A DNA stretch of 64,000 nucleotides from contig PKWM01000012.1 in NCBI GenBank assembly GCA_003133245.1, positions 1 through 64,000 of the forward strand. The letters run 5' to 3'. Positions 16,771 through 27,948 of this stretch are shown in pieces. The DNA comes from Rhodoferax sp. Lineage in GTDB: Bacteria; Pseudomonadota; Gammaproteobacteria; Burkholderiales; Burkholderiaceae_C. Position numbers and translations under genes: made by a program. Below the pieces are notes generated by a model, which was not told the DNA's origin, ran no database searches, and saw nothing but the letters and a program-made list of their open reading frames with translations. Each line of letters begins with the position of its first letter. Position 1 is the stretch's first letter.

Positions 16771-18799
16771 GGGGGGACTCCTTGTCTGCTGCGGCCTTGC
16801 CCGGCAGTTCTTTGGCAGGCCAGAAGAAGCTCAGCGGCGCGCTGCGCCAGCGCGCGCTGATGGCCCAGTGGATGCGAACGCGGTCAACGCCGCTGACGTT
16901 GTGTGCCCGCAAGGCGAGCCTGAAGGCAAAGTAAAAACTTACGCCCACGTTGAGTACGCCAGTGACCAATATGCCAGCCAGGCACCACCAAAAAGCCGGC
17001 ATGTTGAGCGCATTCAGGCCAAGGGTTGCCGCCACTGCCGCCATCTGTCCGGTGGACAGTGTGACGTGGCGCACCTCCAGGTCCAGACCAAAAAATGCCG
17101 CAAAGGCCGGGATCAGGCCAAACATGAGCCCGAGTGAAATGTTGGCGGTCAGGCCCGAGACATTGTCACGCATGAAGTGCGCCCAACGCCCGGCACGGTG
17201 GGCACCCAGAGCGGCGGTGATTCTCGGGTTGTAGCGCAGGGCGGAATCGAGCCGGTGCAACACAAACCAGTTTTCGGCCCAGCCCGCAATGATGCTGGAG
17301 GCAAACAGCAGCACGCCGGTCAGCGCAGCAAAGAGCACCGTCGGGCCGAACAAGGTCAGCGAATGCAGGACGTGATCCGCCTCCTTGACGCTGATCATCG
17401 GCGCACCAAAGGCGAACCGGAGCGCGCCGCTGATCAGCAGCACGCACGGCACTACCAAGGCCAGATTGCCGACCACGGCCGCCACCTGTGAGCGCACCAG
17501 ATGGGTTACCTCCGTCACAAAATCATCGACCGCACCCGGCGCGCTGAGGTCCTTGAGTTTGGCGGCCATGGCCGGCGCCGTCATGGCCGGCTGCTTGGTG
17601 GCCACCGTCCAGTGCAGCAACTGGATCAGCACAAAACTCAGGGCGTAGTTGATGCCCGCATAGAAGCCGCTCCAGAAGGCCGACAGGCCAATGGAGAGGA
17701 CGATGAACTTGATCAGCGTGGTGATCGACATCACGGCACCGCCACCGGCCGCCGCGCGCAGCATGTCTCGATATTCGCTGCGCGTTCGGGTGATGTAGTG
17801 TTCGCCGGTCTCGGAACTGCGCTCGGCTACTTTGGCCGCCACCATGGACGAATTGGCGGCAATCAGTACGCGCAGGCTGCGTCGCTCCTGGCCCACGCTC
17901 ACCAAGCGTGCCAACAGCCGGGCTGTGCTGGTCGCCGGGTGGTTCGAGAACAGGCAATCCATCAGGGCGCGAATGCGCAGCAAGCGTTCGCGCAATTGGC
18001 GCAACTGAAACACCAAATTGACGGAAATCCCATTCGCGTCCAGATGGGAGTAAACCGTGGCCGCTGCACTGCGACAGGCCTCGAGCCGTTCGCGAAACTG
18101 TTGCAGTGCCGCCTGGCGTTCGTCGCTGTCGTCGGCCGGTGCCGCCAGATAGACGTCGCGCAGGGTTTCAAAGTCCTGCACCAAGCAATGAAAGGGTGCG
18201 GCTTCGCGGGCCGGCACGCTCATGCGCAGGCGCAACTCGGGTGTGAAGCCCGCTGCGCTGACCTGGCTGGTGCAAAAAGTGAGGGCCTCCAGCACCGTGC
18301 TCTGCCATTGCGAGAGGGCTGGCCGCGAAGCGTTCGCTTCCATCGTTACTGGCGGCTGCAGAAAAACCGCGATCCGGGCCAGCGCGGGTTCATCGAGCGC
18401 TGCCAGCCACTGGGCATCAAACCTGTGGCACAGCACCAGAGAAAACAACGCGGAGGCGTCAGACGTTTCGGGTGTGCAGGGCAACAGTTTCAAACGAATA
18501 CGTTCAAAAAATTCGCTGATAAAGGCACTGCGCGAAGCAAACCCATAGTCGGCCAGTAGGGCGGTGCCATCAATGGTATCAACCAGTATCTGCCACCAGG
18601 CCTGCAAGCGCGCTGTCAGCTCGGGGCGGGCTTGCACCGCGTCCAGCAGCAACTTAATGCGTGCGACCGATGCCGCCACCGAACGACAGTCGCCCCGTAG
18701 CCAGTCAAACAGGGCGATCAACCACAGGTGTCGCTGTACCAGTTCAGCCTGCGGGTTTAGGGCTGTCAGCAGTTCCGGCAGATCGTGCAGCGGTTTCAT
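16763..18799 (-). CDS. SpecificRecomb (Gcr-type, PF10136) family membrane protein
   Basis: A 678-residue protein. The first 330 residues are helical and soluble, and the last half has several hydrophobic segments (for example AVMSITTLIKFIVLSIGLSA, then TVLFAALTGVLLFASSIIAG). This matches the COG4389 family that is annotated as site-specific recombinase. No tyrosine- or serine-recombinase active site is visible, and the membrane topology makes a recombinase role doubtful. ATG 18799 is chosen; a TTG at 18814 that overlaps the apaG stop is an alternative. It sits between apaG and thiL in a tightly packed run. Confidence 0.75.
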   Translation of the reverse strand: MKPLHDLPELLTALNPQAELVQRHLWLIALFDWLRGDCRSVAASVARIKLLLDAVQARPELTARLQAWWQILVDTIDGTALLADYGFASRSAFISEFFERIRLKLLPCTPETSDASALFSLVLCHRFDAQWLAALDEPALARIAVFLQPPVTMEANASRPALSQWQSTVLEALTFCTSQVSAAGFTPELRLRMSVPAREAAPFHCLVQDFETLRDVYLAAPADDSDERQAALQQFRERLEACRSAAATVYSHLDANGISVNLVFQLRQLRERLLRIRALMDCLFSNHPATSTARLLARLVSVGQERRSLRVLIAANSSMVAAKVAERSSETGEHYITRTRSEYRDMLRAAAGGGAVMSITTLIKFIVLSIGLSAFWSGFYAGINYALSFVLIQLLHWTVATKQPAMTAPAMAAKLKDLSAPGAVDDFVTEVTHLVRSQVAAVVGNLALVVPCVLLISGALRFAFGAPMISVKEADHVLHSLTLFGPTVLFAALTGVLLFASSIIAGWAENWFVLHRLDSALRYNPRITAALGAHRAGRWAHFMRDNVSGLTANISLGLMFGLIPAFAAFFGLDLEVRHVTLSTGQMAAVAATLGLNALNMPAFWWCLAGILVTGVLNVGVSFYFAFRLALRAHNVSGVDRVRIHWAISARWRSAPLSFFWPAKELPGKAAADKESPHG

Positions 18800-18810
18800 G
18801 CGACGGAAAA

Positions 18811-19203
18811 TCAATGCAGGGTGCGTTGGCCGGGGTCCGCGCTCAGGGCATCGAGCACGAACATAGGCACGTCGGTGTCGAACTTTTCGCCATCTTCGGC
18901 GACGCAGAAGAAACTGCCGTGCATGGTGCCGGTGGGCGTACGCAGGCGCGTGCCGCTGGTGTACTTGAAAGCTTGGCCCGGCTTGAGCAAAGGTTGCTGA
19001 CCGACCACGCCCAAGCCTTTGACGCGCTCGGTGTGGCCGTTGGCGTCATTCACGTTCCAACTGCGTGAAATCAGTTGGGCACTGACCTGCCCAATGTTGG
19101 CAATCGTGATGGTATAGGAAAATACGTACAAGCCTTGCTGCGGGGCCGATTGCTCGGGAACAAAGCGGGTCTGGACATCAACCTGGAATTGGTACTTGGA
19201 CAT
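18811..19203 (-). CDS. apaG: ApaG protein
   Basis: A 130-residue single-domain protein of the ApaG/DUF525 family, an immunoglobulin-like beta sandwich. Signature segments are YVFSYTITIANIG, LISRSWNVNDANGH, VVGQQPLLKPGQAFKYTSG and GTMHGSFFCV. Bacterial ApaG has been linked to divalent-cation efflux, but its biochemistry is unclear. It is the first gene of the minus-strand run and is divergent from rpe, with a dispersed repeat between them. Confidence 0.95.
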   Translation of the reverse strand: MSKYQFQVDVQTRFVPEQSAPQQGLYVFSYTITIANIGQVSAQLISRSWNVNDANGHTERVKGLGVVGQQPLLKPGQAFKYTSGTRLRTPTGTMHGSFFCVAEDGEKFDTDVPMFVLDALSADPGQRTLH

Positions 19204-19258
19204 GGTGCAATGCTATCCTGAAACTTTGCGGGGCAGGCCGCAGTTACAAACTGAAAAA

Positions 19259-19354
19259 CTTGTGGGACAGACCGTAGTACGCGAAGCGACAAGCTCTGTC
19301 CCCAACTTGAAACAAGATGTTGGTTGTCCGTAAGCTCTGTCCCCAACTGATTAA
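19259..19354. repeat. Dispersed GGGACAGA/TCTGTCCC repeat, double copy
   Basis: It begins CTTGTGGGACAGACC with the same core as 6745-6863 and carries two CTCTGTCCCCAACT arms. The second arm ends CTGATTAAA, 9 bases before the rpe start codon. It fills the apaG-rpe intergenic region, so promoters for both genes must overlap or flank it. Confidence 0.65.
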
Positions 19355-19363
19355 ACTCTGCTT

Positions 19364-20038
19364 ATGACCTACCGTATTGCCCCCTCCATTCTCTCGGCCG
19401 ACTTTGCCCGCCTCGGCGAAGAGCTCAAAAACGTGATTGCAGCCGGTTGCGACTGGATCCATTTCGACGTGATGGACAATCATTACGTTCCCAATCTCAC
19501 TTTTGGTCCTATGGTTTGCAGCGCGCTTAAAGCCCACGCCAAAACCGCCGCCGGGCTGGCGGTGCCGATCGATGTGCATCTGATGGTGCAACCGGTCGAT
19601 GCCCTTGCAGCGGCCTTTGCTGATGCGGGTGCCGACCTGATCAGTTTTCACCCCGATGCATCCGGCCACGTCCACCGCAGCATTCAGGTGATCAAGGCCA
19701 AGGGGTGCCAAGTTGGCCTGGTGTTCAATCCGGCAGAACCGCTGGAGGTGCTGGACTGGGTGATTGAGGACCTTGACTTGATTCTCGTCATGAGTGTCAA
19801 CCCCGGCTTTGGCGGCCAGAGTTTTATTGAGTCAAGCTTGCGCAAGATTGAAGCCGTGCGGCGGCGCATCACGGCCAGCGGTAAAGATATCCGTCTGGAG
19901 GTCGATGGCGGCATCAAGGTTGAAAACATCCACCGCGTCGCCGCCGCCGGGGCTGACACCTTTGTGGCCGGCAGTGCCATTTTTGGCCAACCTGACTACC
20001 GTGCTGTGGTGCAGGCGATGCGCGCTGCGCTTAAGTAG
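19364..20038 (+). CDS. rpe: Ribulose-phosphate 3-epimerase
   Basis: A 224-residue TIM-barrel enzyme interconverting ribulose 5-phosphate and xylulose 5-phosphate, in the pentose phosphate and Calvin pathways. It shows [32 protein letters not shown], the VHLMV strand, SVNPGFGGQ and EVDGGIK, including the paired Asp and His metal ligands. Length is standard. It stands alone, upstream of the efflux operon. Confidence 0.97.
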   Translation: MTYRIAPSILSADFARLGEELKNVIAAGCDWIHFDVMDNHYVPNLTFGPMVCSALKAHAKTAAGLAVPIDVHLMVQPVDALAAAFADAGADLISFHPDASGHVHRSIQVIKAKGCQVGLVFNPAEPLEVLDWVIEDLDLILVMSVNPGFGGQSFIESSLRKIEAVRRRITASGKDIRLEVDGGIKVENIHRVAAAGADTFVAGSAIFGQPDYRAVVQAMRAALK

Positions 20039-20109
20039 TCCGGCAAATTGCCGTAGCATGGAGTCCGCAATCCTCCGTAGTTCCCTAGACCATTTACCCT
20101 GAAGCTGCC

Positions 20110-21471
20110 ATGACCCAGTACCCCAAACCCCTATCTGCGTTGCAGACGTTGCGTCTAGGTTCAGTCGCTCGACGTGCACAAGTTGGACGAACCCTGCCCT
20201 GGAAACTGGTCGCGCTGGTGCTGCTGGTCGGTGGTGGCGGATTCTGGTGGTGGAAAACGCACGCGACTGATCCAGCCAGTAGCACGGCACCCAAGATGAC
20301 CCATACGACAACGGCTGGGGCGAGTGGGCGGCGTTTCGGCGGTGCCAACGCCGCGCAGCCAGTGTCGGTGCAACCGGTGCGTCAGCAGGATATTCGGGTC
20401 ACCGTCAATGCCATTGGCAGCATCGCAGCGTCCAACACGGCCACCGTGCATGCCCAGGTGAGCGGCGTGTTGCAGAGTCTGAATTTCAAGGAAGGTCAAC
20501 AGGTCAAGGCCGGGCAGTTGCTCGCGCAAATCGACCCCCGGGCTTTCCAGGCCACGCTGGGCCAGACCGAGGGCGCGCTGGCGCGCGACCAGGCGCAGTT
20601 GGAAGGCGCGCGCATCGACCTTGCTCGTTACCGGGATCTGCTGGCCAAGGATGCGCTCCCGAAACAGCAGCTTGACACCCAGGTGGCGCTGGTAGGCCAG
20701 CTCGAAGGCACGGTGAAGGCGGATCAGGGCACCGTGGACAATGCGCGGCTGCAACTGTCCTATACCCGAGTCACGGCACCGATCGCCGGGCGTGTAGGCT
20801 TGAAACAGGTTGATCTGGGCAACGTGGTGCAGCCCGGCGACGTCAATGGCATTGTTCTGATTACGCAGACACGACCCATAGCGTTGTTCTTCGCCGTGCC
20901 GGCGGCCCATGTACCGCTGATCACTGCTCGTCTGCGCGCCAATGAGACGCTACCGGTCGAAGCCTGGAGCCGCGATGGTACGAAACAACTGGCGCTAGGT
21001 CGGGTGGCGACGGTTGACAACGTGATCGATGTGAGCACCGATACGATAAAGGTCAAGGCGTTGTTCGCCAACGTCGATGACGCGCTGTTTCCCAACCAGT
21101 CGGTGAGCGTGCGTCTGCAACTTGACACGCTGACCAAAGTGCTTGCCGTGCCGCAAGCCGCCGTTTTGCGTGGCGCGCAAGGCTTTTACGTCTATGTGGT
21201 CAATGCCAACAATTCGGTTAGCACGCGGGTGGTCAAACCGGGTGCGATTGACGGCGATTGGATGGCCATCGAAGGCCCGTTGAAAGTGGGTGAGAATGTG
21301 GTGATTGATGGTGTGGATCGTTTGCGCGACGGTGCCGCCGTGGAAGTGATTGCTGCTGATCCCAAGCAGCGCGCCGGCGCCAACGCCCCGGCCGGCGCTG
21401 GCAAACGCAGTGCTCGCAATGCAGGAGGCGCAGCCAGCCGGCCAAGAGGCGCCGCATCGCGTGCGCCATGA
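20110..21471 (+). CDS. mdtA: RND efflux periplasmic adaptor, MdtA-like
   Basis: A 453-residue membrane-fusion protein with an N-terminal membrane anchor ([20 protein letters not shown], about residues 35-55). A split barrel-sandwich/lipoyl domain follows ([20 protein letters not shown] and later [18 protein letters not shown]), separated by a helical hairpin. Beta-barrel and membrane-proximal domains come next, and the last 30 residues are Ala/Arg-rich. It begins an operon with two RND permeases, overlapping the first by ATGA. This layout and sequence match MdtABC, a multicomponent pump for bile salts, novobiocin and similar compounds. Confidence 0.9.
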   Translation: MTQYPKPLSALQTLRLGSVARRAQVGRTLPWKLVALVLLVGGGGFWWWKTHATDPASSTAPKMTHTTTAGASGRRFGGANAAQPVSVQPVRQQDIRVTVNAIGSIAASNTATVHAQVSGVLQSLNFKEGQQVKAGQLLAQIDPRAFQATLGQTEGALARDQAQLEGARIDLARYRDLLAKDALPKQQLDTQVALVGQLEGTVKADQGTVDNARLQLSYTRVTAPIAGRVGLKQVDLGNVVQPGDVNGIVLITQTRPIALFFAVPAAHVPLITARLRANETLPVEAWSRDGTKQLALGRVATVDNVIDVSTDTIKVKALFANVDDALFPNQSVSVRLQLDTLTKVLAVPQAAVLRGAQGFYVYVVNANNSVSTRVVKPGAIDGDWMAIEGPLKVGENVVIDGVDRLRDGAAVEVIAADPKQRAGANAPAGAGKRSARNAGGAASRPRGAASRAP

Positions 21472-24400
21472 ATCCGTCCCGCATTTTTATTGAGCGCCCG
21501 GTCGCCACCTCGCTGCTGATGCTGGCAATTTTGCTGGCGGGGCTGCTGGCCTACCGCTTGCTGCCGTTGTCAGCCTTGCCCGAGGTGGACTACCCGACCA
21601 TCGAAGTCACCACGCTCTATCCTGGCGCCAGTCCGGACGTGATCTCGACCACGGTGACGGCACCGCTGGAGCGTCAGTTCGGTCAGATGCCGGGCTTGAA
21701 CCAAATGACCTCCACCAGTTCGGGCGGCGCTTCGGTGATCACGTTGCGTTTCTCGCTCGGTCTGTCGCTCGATGTGGCCGAGCAGGAAGTGCAGGCCGCC
21801 ATCAACGCCGGCGCCAATCTGCTGCCCGGCGACTTGCCGATGCCGCCGATCTACAGCAAGGTCAATCCGGCCGATGCGCCGGTGCTCACCATCGCAGTCA
21901 CCTCGCCGTCACTGCCGGTGATCAAGCTGCACGACCTGACCGAGAACCGGCTGGCACCCAAGCTCTCGCAGGTCGATGGCGTCGGGCTCGTGAGCATCGC
22001 CGGGGGTCGGCGACCAGCCGTGCGCATTCAGGCCAACCCGGCCACGCTGGCATCACTGGGACTGGCACTCGACGATGTCCGCCTGGCCATCGTCGCAGCC
22101 AACGTGAATCAGGCCAAGGGCAGCTTCGACGGCTCGCAGCGCGCCAGCACCATCGATGCCAACGATCAGCTCAAGTCGGCGGACGAATACCAAAATCTCA
22201 TCATCGCCTGGAAGAATGGCAAGCCCTTGCGCCTGCAAGACGTTGCAGAAATCGTCGATGATGCTGAAAACCTGCGTCTGGCCGCCTGGGCGGATCGCAC
22301 GCCGGGGGTCATTCTCAACGTGCAGCGCCAGCCCGGCGCCAACGTGATCCAGACCGTGGACCGCGTCAAGGCCTTGCTGCCCAAGCTCAAGGCGACGCTG
22401 CCAGCCTCAGTGGACGTGCAAATTATTGCCGATCGCACCACCACCATCCGCGCCTCGGTCGATGACACCGGGTTCGAGCTGTTGCTCTCGGTGGCGCTGG
22501 TGGTGATGGTGATTTTTCTGTTCCTGCGCAGCGCCAGCGCCACGGTGATCCCGAGCGTGGCGGTGCCGCTCTCTCTGGTGGGAACTTTCGGCGTGATTTA
22601 CCTGGCCGGTTTCTCGATCAACAACCTAACCCTGATGGCGCTCACCATCTCCACCGGCTTTGTGGTGGACGACGCAATCGTCATGATCGAGAACATCGCG
22701 CGTTTCGTCGAGGAAGGCGACTCGCCGATGCAGGCGGCGTTGAAGGGCAGCAAGCAGATCGGCTTCACCATCATTTCGCTGACGGTCTCCTTGATTGCGG
22801 TGCTGATCCCGTTGCTGTTTATGGGCGACGTGGTGGGCCGGCTGTTCCATGAATTTGCCATCACGCTGGCGGTCGCGATCCTGATCTCGGCTGTGGTTTC
22901 CTTGACGCTCACGCCGATGATGAGTGCGCGCCTGCTCAAGCCCGAGCGCGAGCGCCAACACAGCCGCCTGGGCGAGTGGTTCGGCCAGGCATTCGACCGC
23001 ACGGTAGCCCAGTACGGGCGTGCGCTCAATTGGGTGCTGGACCGCCCGCGCGCCACCATGGGTGTGTTTGCGCTGACGCTGATCGCCACCACCTGGCTTT
23101 ATGTCGTGGTGCCCAAGGGCTTTTTTCCGGTTCAGGATACCGGTCTGATCCAGGTCATCACCGAAGCCACGCAGACCACTTCGTTCGCGGCCATGTCCAC
23201 CCGCCAGCAGGCCTTGGCCGAAGCCATTCTGAAAGACCCGGATGTCGATCACCTGGCGTCCTTCATCGGCGTCGATGGCGCCAACCCCACGCTCAACACC
23301 GGGCGCATGCAGATTACGCTCAAACCGTTCGCCGAGCGTCAGGCCTCGGCCTCGGAAATCATCCGCCGTCTCAGCGACGCCACGGCCCACGTGCCCGGCA
23401 TCACCGCGTACATGCAACCCGTGCAGGACCTCACGATTGAAGACCGTGTCTCCAAGACGCAGTACCAGTTCCTGCTCAGTTCGCCCGACGCAGGCGCCCT
23501 GGCCACATCCACCGAACAACTGCTGGAGCGACTCAAAACGCTGCCGGATTTGATCGACGTCGCCAGCGATTTGCAGGATCAGGGTTTGCAAGCCTTTGTG
23601 CAGATCGACCGCGAGGCGGCCGGCAAGCTCGGCGTCACCGTCGCCGAGATCGACGCTGCGCTGTACAACGCCTTTGGGCAACGTCTCATCTCCACCATTT
23701 ACACGCAGTCCAGCCAGTACCGGGTGGTGCTGGAAGCCGCCAACGAGTTCCGCCGCGGTCCGCATGCGCTGGAAGATCTTTACCTGCCCGGCGTCACTTC
23801 GATTGCTGCCAATGGCACTTCAACGACGGTGCAGGTGCCGCTGTCCTCGGTGGCGCAGATTGTCGAGCGTCCGGTCGCGCTGGCGATCAACCATGTGGCG
23901 CAATTTCCGTCCGCCACCGTGTCGTTCAATCTGGCTCCTGGCGCCGCGCTCGGTCATGCGGTGGACGCCATCCGGGCCGAGGAGGCGAAGCTGAATTTAC
24001 CGCCCAGTGTCGAGACCAGCTTCCAGGGCGCGGCCGAGGCCTTTCGCGCGTCGCTGACCAGTACCTTGCTGCTGATCCTGGCGGCGGTGGTGACGATGTA
24101 CATCGTGCTCGGCGTGCTCTACGAGAGCTACATCCATCCCGTCACCATTCTCTCGACCTTGCCCTCGGCCGGGTTGGGTGCCTTGCTGGCGCTGCTGCTG
24201 GCGCGCCAGGATCTGGGCGTGGTCGGCATCATCGGCATCGTGCTGCTAATCGGCATTGTCAAGAAGAACGCCATCATGATGATCGACTTCGCGCTCTACG
24301 CCGAGCGTGAGGAAGGCAAGGCGCCGCGCGAGGCCATCCACCAGGCCTGCTTGCTGCGCTTTCGCCCGATCCTGATGACGACTATGGCTGCGTTGTTGGG

Positions 24401-24599
24401 CGCGTTGCCGCTGATGCTGGGCACCGGCGCCGGTCATGAATTGCGCCATCCTCTGGGCGTGACCATGGTCGGCGGCTTGATCGTGAGCCAGTTGCTGACC
24501 CTGTTTACCACGCCGGTGATTTACCTCGGCTTTGCCAACCAGGCGCAGCGTTTGAAGGTTTGGCGTGCGCGGCGTGTCGCTGGCCACGGTTCCGCATGA
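21468..24599 (+). CDS. mdtB: RND efflux permease, MdtB-like
   Basis: A 1043-residue inner-membrane proton antiporter of the HAE1 family, with N-terminal [20 protein letters not shown] and the proton-relay Asp pair in [16 protein letters not shown]. The two large periplasmic loops are intact, and the C-terminal half contains [15 protein letters not shown]. Full length, with no frameshift seen. It overlaps mdtA and mdtC by 4 bp each. Two adjacent non-identical permeases are the hallmark of MdtBC heterotrimers. Confidence 0.92.
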   Translation: MNPSRIFIERPVATSLLMLAILLAGLLAYRLLPLSALPEVDYPTIEVTTLYPGASPDVISTTVTAPLERQFGQMPGLNQMTSTSSGGASVITLRFSLGLSLDVAEQEVQAAINAGANLLPGDLPMPPIYSKVNPADAPVLTIAVTSPSLPVIKLHDLTENRLAPKLSQVDGVGLVSIAGGRRPAVRIQANPATLASLGLALDDVRLAIVAANVNQAKGSFDGSQRASTIDANDQLKSADEYQNLIIAWKNGKPLRLQDVAEIVDDAENLRLAAWADRTPGVILNVQRQPGANVIQTVDRVKALLPKLKATLPASVDVQIIADRTTTIRASVDDTGFELLLSVALVVMVIFLFLRSASATVIPSVAVPLSLVGTFGVIYLAGFSINNLTLMALTISTGFVVDDAIVMIENIARFVEEGDSPMQAALKGSKQIGFTIISLTVSLIAVLIPLLFMGDVVGRLFHEFAITLAVAILISAVVSLTLTPMMSARLLKPERERQHSRLGEWFGQAFDRTVAQYGRALNWVLDRPRATMGVFALTLIATTWLYVVVPKGFFPVQDTGLIQVITEATQTTSFAAMSTRQQALAEAILKDPDVDHLASFIGVDGANPTLNTGRMQITLKPFAERQASASEIIRRLSDATAHVPGITAYMQPVQDLTIEDRVSKTQYQFLLSSPDAGALATSTEQLLERLKTLPDLIDVASDLQDQGLQAFVQIDREAAGKLGVTVAEIDAALYNAFGQRLISTIYTQSSQYRVVLEAANEFRRGPHALEDLYLPGVTSIAANGTSTTVQVPLSSVAQIVERPVALAINHVAQFPSATVSFNLAPGAALGHAVDAIRAEEAKLNLPPSVETSFQGAAEAFRASLTSTLLLILAAVVTMYIVLGVLYESYIHPVTILSTLPSAGLGALLALLLARQDLGVVGIIGIVLLIGIVKKNAIMMIDFALYAEREEGKAPREAIHQACLLRFRPILMTTMAALLGALPLMLGTGAGHELRHPLGVTMVGGLIVSQLLTLFTTPVIYLGFANQAQRLKVWRARRVAGHGSA

Positions 24600-27500
24600 A
24601 CATCTCGGCACCTTTCATCGCCCGTCCGGTGGCCACCACGCTGATCACGCTCGGCGTGGCGCTGGCCGGCGTGCTGGCCTTTGGCTTGCTGCCGATCGCG
24701 CCGCTACCGCAAGTGGACATCCCGACCATCTCGGTCAGCGCCGCGCTGCCCGGCGCCAGCCCCGACACCATGGCCGCGACGGTGGCCACGCCGCTGGAGC
24801 GCGCGCTGGGCAGCATCGCCGGCGTGACCGAAATCACCTCGCGTTCGTCCTTGGGTTCGACCAGCATCACCATGCAGTTTGAGCTCAACCGTGACATCGA
24901 CGGCGCCGCACGCGACGTGCAGGCCGCCATCAACGCCGCGCGCACCCTGCTGCCCTCGGGCATGCCCAGCAACCCGACCTACCGCAAGGTCAATCCGGCG
25001 GCCGCGCCGATCATGATGCTGACCCTCACCTCGGCCACGCTGACGCGCGGCCAGATGTACGACGCCGCCTCCACCGTGCTGGCCCAGCGACTCTCGCAGG
25101 TCGAAGGTGTGGGCCAGGTCGGCATCGGCGGTGGCGCATTGCCGGCTGTGCGGGTGGAACTGAACCCGGACAAATTGGCCAGCATGGGTGTTGCGCTGGA
25201 CAGCGTGCGTCTGGCCATCACCGCCACCACCGGCAACCGGCCCAAAGGCGCGGTCGAGGAGGGCGATCGCTATTGGCAGATCGGCGCCAATGACCAGGCG
25301 CGCAGTGCCGCCGAATATGCGCCCGTTATTTTGGGCTACCACCATGGCGCTGCCGTGCGGCTGCGCGACGTTGCCGATGTCACCGATTCGGTGCAGGACG
25401 TGCGCAACTACGGCGTTGCAAACGGACGCACGGCCATTACATTGACCTTGCTCAAGGAGCCCGGCGCCAACATCATCGAGACGGTGCAGCGCGTGCGCGA
25501 GATCCTGCCGCGCCTGCAAGCGTCGATTTCACCCGCCATCGACGTCAAGATTGTGAGCGACCGCACGCCCACCATCCGCGCCTCACTGCTGGCGGTGGAA
25601 AACGCGCTAGGCATTGCCGTCGGGCTCGTGATCCTGGTCGTGCTGCTGTTCCTGCGCAACTGGCGCGCGACCTTGCTGCCAGCGGTGGCCGTGCCGGTCT
25701 CGCTGGCCGGTACCCTGGGCGTGATGTACCTGTGCGGCTATAGTCTGGACAACCTCTCGGCGATGGCGTTGACGGTGGCCACCGGCTTTGTCGTGGACGA
25801 CGCGATTGTGGTGCTGGAGAACATCACCCGCTACATCGAGCAGGGGCTGACGCCGCGCCAGGCCGCACTCAAGGGTGCGCGCGAGATCGGCTTTACCGTG
25901 CTGTCGATCAGTCTGTCGCTGGTGGCTGTCTTCATACCGCTGTTGATGATGGGCGGCGTGGTGGGCCGCCTGTTTCGCGAATTCTCGGTGGTGCTGACAG
26001 CCGCTATCCTGGTTTCGATGGTGGTTTCGCTGACCACAACGCCGATGATGGCGGCGGCACTTCTCAAATCAAGGGCCAAAAAGAGCGCGCCCGGTCGCTG
26101 GGAGCGGGCCATGACGCAGTTTGGGCGCGGCGTGATGCGCGGCTATCGGCGCTCGCTGACCTGGACGCTGCGGCACCAACCCTTGGCCCTGTTGTCGCTG
26201 TTGGCGGTGGTGGTGCTCAATGTTTACCTCTACACGATCATCCCCAAGACCTTCTTTCCGCAGCAGGACACCGGTGTACTGGTGGGCGGCGTGCAAGCCG
26301 ATCAGGGCAGTTCGTTCCAGATGATGCAGGCGCGGGTGGACAAGTTCATGGCCATTTTGCTGGCCGACCCGGCGGTGGCCAATGTCAACGGTTACACGGG
26401 TGGTGGCCGAAGCAATTCGGCCTTCTTCTACATTGCGCTCAAACCGCTGGCCGAGCGCAAAGTCTCGGCCGACATGGTGGTGGCGCGGCTGCGCGGCAAA
26501 CTCGCGCATGAGGCGGGCGCCAACCTGTTCATGGTGCCGGTACAGGACATCCGCATTGGCGGGCGCCAATCCAATTCGCAGTACCAGTACACGCTGCAGG
26601 CCGATGATCTGGAGGCCTTGCGCACATGGGAGCCGCGCGTGCGCAATGCACTGTCGCAGTTGCCCGAGTTGACCGACATCGACACCGACCAGCAGGACAA
26701 GGGCATGCAAACCTCGCTTGTCATTGACCGCGATGCCGTGGCGCGCCTGGGTGTGAGCATGAACACCATCGACACCACACTCAATGATGCGTTCGGCCAG
26801 CGCCAGGTCAGCGTGATCTACAACCCCCTGAACCAGTACCGCGTGGTGATGGAGTTTGCGCCCGAGTACCTGCAGGGACCGCAGACCCTCAAAGGTCTGT
26901 ACGTCACCGGCGCCGCAGGCGCGCAGGTTCCGCTTGCCTCTTTTGCGCGCGTGGAGACCACCAACACGCCCTTGTCGGTGAACCATCAGGGCGGGGCGCC
27001 GGCCTCGACCATCAGTTTCAACCTGCCGCCAGGCGTGTCGCTGTCGCAGGCCACGCAGGCCATCGACAGCGCCATGGCCGAGCTCGGTGTGCCGGTTTCG
27101 GTGCGCGGCAGCTTTGCCGGCACCGCCAATGCCTTCCAGCAATCGCTCGCCGCGCAGCCGCTACTGATCGCTGCGGCGGTTATCACCATCTACCTGGTGC
27201 TGGGAATACTCTACGAGAGCCTGATTCACCCGGTGACGATCCTCTCGACCCTGCCCTCAGCCGGTGTCGGCGCGCTGCTGGCGCTGATGCTGTTCAAGAG
27301 CGAGTTCTCGATCATTGCGCTGATCGGCGTGATCCTCCTGATCGGCATCGTCAAGAAGAACGCCATCATGATGATCGACTTCGCCATTGCACGTCAAAGA
27401 GTCGGGCACACCAGCGCTGGCGCGGCAATTCTGCGTGCCGCCTGCCTGCGCCTGCGCCCGATCCTGATGACGACTTTCGCTGCCATCTTCGGCGCCGTGC

Positions 27501-27700
27501 CGCTGGCGCTGGGCACCGGCGACGGCGCCGAGATGCGCCAGCCGCTGGGCATCGCCATTGTCGGCGGCCTGATCCTGAGCCAGTTGCTCACCCTTTACAC
27601 GACGCCAGTGGTGTTCGTGCTGATGGACAAGCTGCGTGACGTGCGTCTGCCTTGGCGCAAGGCTCTTCCTGGCAAATTGATTGAAGTTCCCATCACTTAG
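24596..27700 (+). CDS. mdtC: RND efflux permease, MdtC-like
   Basis: A 1034-residue paralogue of the preceding permease, starting [20 protein letters not shown]. The proton-relay pair is in [16 protein letters not shown], and [18 protein letters not shown] lies in the second half. The open frame extends to 24560, but the ATG at 24596 overlaps the mdtB stop (ATGA) and matches the family N-terminus. It is expected to form the substrate-binding partner of MdtB. A 238-bp inverted-repeat element separates it from the outer-membrane factor gene. Confidence 0.92.
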   Translation: MNISAPFIARPVATTLITLGVALAGVLAFGLLPIAPLPQVDIPTISVSAALPGASPDTMAATVATPLERALGSIAGVTEITSRSSLGSTSITMQFELNRDIDGAARDVQAAINAARTLLPSGMPSNPTYRKVNPAAAPIMMLTLTSATLTRGQMYDAASTVLAQRLSQVEGVGQVGIGGGALPAVRVELNPDKLASMGVALDSVRLAITATTGNRPKGAVEEGDRYWQIGANDQARSAAEYAPVILGYHHGAAVRLRDVADVTDSVQDVRNYGVANGRTAITLTLLKEPGANIIETVQRVREILPRLQASISPAIDVKIVSDRTPTIRASLLAVENALGIAVGLVILVVLLFLRNWRATLLPAVAVPVSLAGTLGVMYLCGYSLDNLSAMALTVATGFVVDDAIVVLENITRYIEQGLTPRQAALKGAREIGFTVLSISLSLVAVFIPLLMMGGVVGRLFREFSVVLTAAILVSMVVSLTTTPMMAAALLKSRAKKSAPGRWERAMTQFGRGVMRGYRRSLTWTLRHQPLALLSLLAVVVLNVYLYTIIPKTFFPQQDTGVLVGGVQADQGSSFQMMQARVDKFMAILLADPAVANVNGYTGGGRSNSAFFYIALKPLAERKVSADMVVARLRGKLAHEAGANLFMVPVQDIRIGGRQSNSQYQYTLQADDLEALRTWEPRVRNALSQLPELTDIDTDQQDKGMQTSLVIDRDAVARLGVSMNTIDTTLNDAFGQRQVSVIYNPLNQYRVVMEFAPEYLQGPQTLKGLYVTGAAGAQVPLASFARVETTNTPLSVNHQGGAPASTISFNLPPGVSLSQATQAIDSAMAELGVPVSVRGSFAGTANAFQQSLAAQPLLIAAAVITIYLVLGILYESLIHPVTILSTLPSAGVGALLALMLFKSEFSIIALIGVILLIGIVKKNAIMMIDFAIARQRVGHTSAGAAILRAACLRLRPILMTTFAAIFGAVPLALGTGDGAEMRQPLGIAIVGGLILSQLLTLYTTPVVFVLMDKLRDVRLPWRKALPGKLIEVPIT

Positions 27701-27710
27701 GTCGTCCGTG

Positions 27711-27948
27711 ATCCTAGATTCCTCAGTTGACCGCTGGATAACTTCATTAAGTGAATGAAATGATTGAATATATTGACTTCGATGGTGTTCAACCTTTAGG
27801 TGACAGCGCTACGCACCCGATTGAACCACTGGCAACGCGCCTGGGGTCGTTGCTCCTCCTTGCAGGCAGTAGCCTGCGTCGTCGTCGCGCCTACCCAGAC
27901 GCGCCGCCAGCGGCCCACTCGGGCGCGTTCAACTGAGGAATCTAGGAT
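27711..27948. mobile_element. MITE-like element with 20-bp perfect terminal inverted repeats
   Basis: The ends 27711-27730 (ATCCTAGATTCCTCAGTTGA) and 27929-27948 are exact inverted copies, enclosing about 200 bp with no convincing gene. Only a 61-codon frame is open from 27751. The right end supplies the GAGG Shine-Dalgarno and the first two bases of the ATG of the next gene. No target-site duplication is obvious. Confidence 0.6.

Noticed and set aside
17501..18559. Long plus-strand open frame (352 codons)
   Set aside because: It is antisense to the SpecificRecomb gene, has no family resemblance, and reflects the high-GC codon pattern of the real gene.
22626..23765. Minus-strand open frame of 379 codons, with a similar one at 26069-27142
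   Set aside because: Both are shadows of the RND permease genes, with His/Gly/Arg-rich sequences typical of antisense frames.
27751..27936. 61-codon open frame inside the MITE-like element
   Set aside because: It has no ribosome-binding site or recognisable motif, and the second half is Arg/Ala-rich sequence from the repeat.
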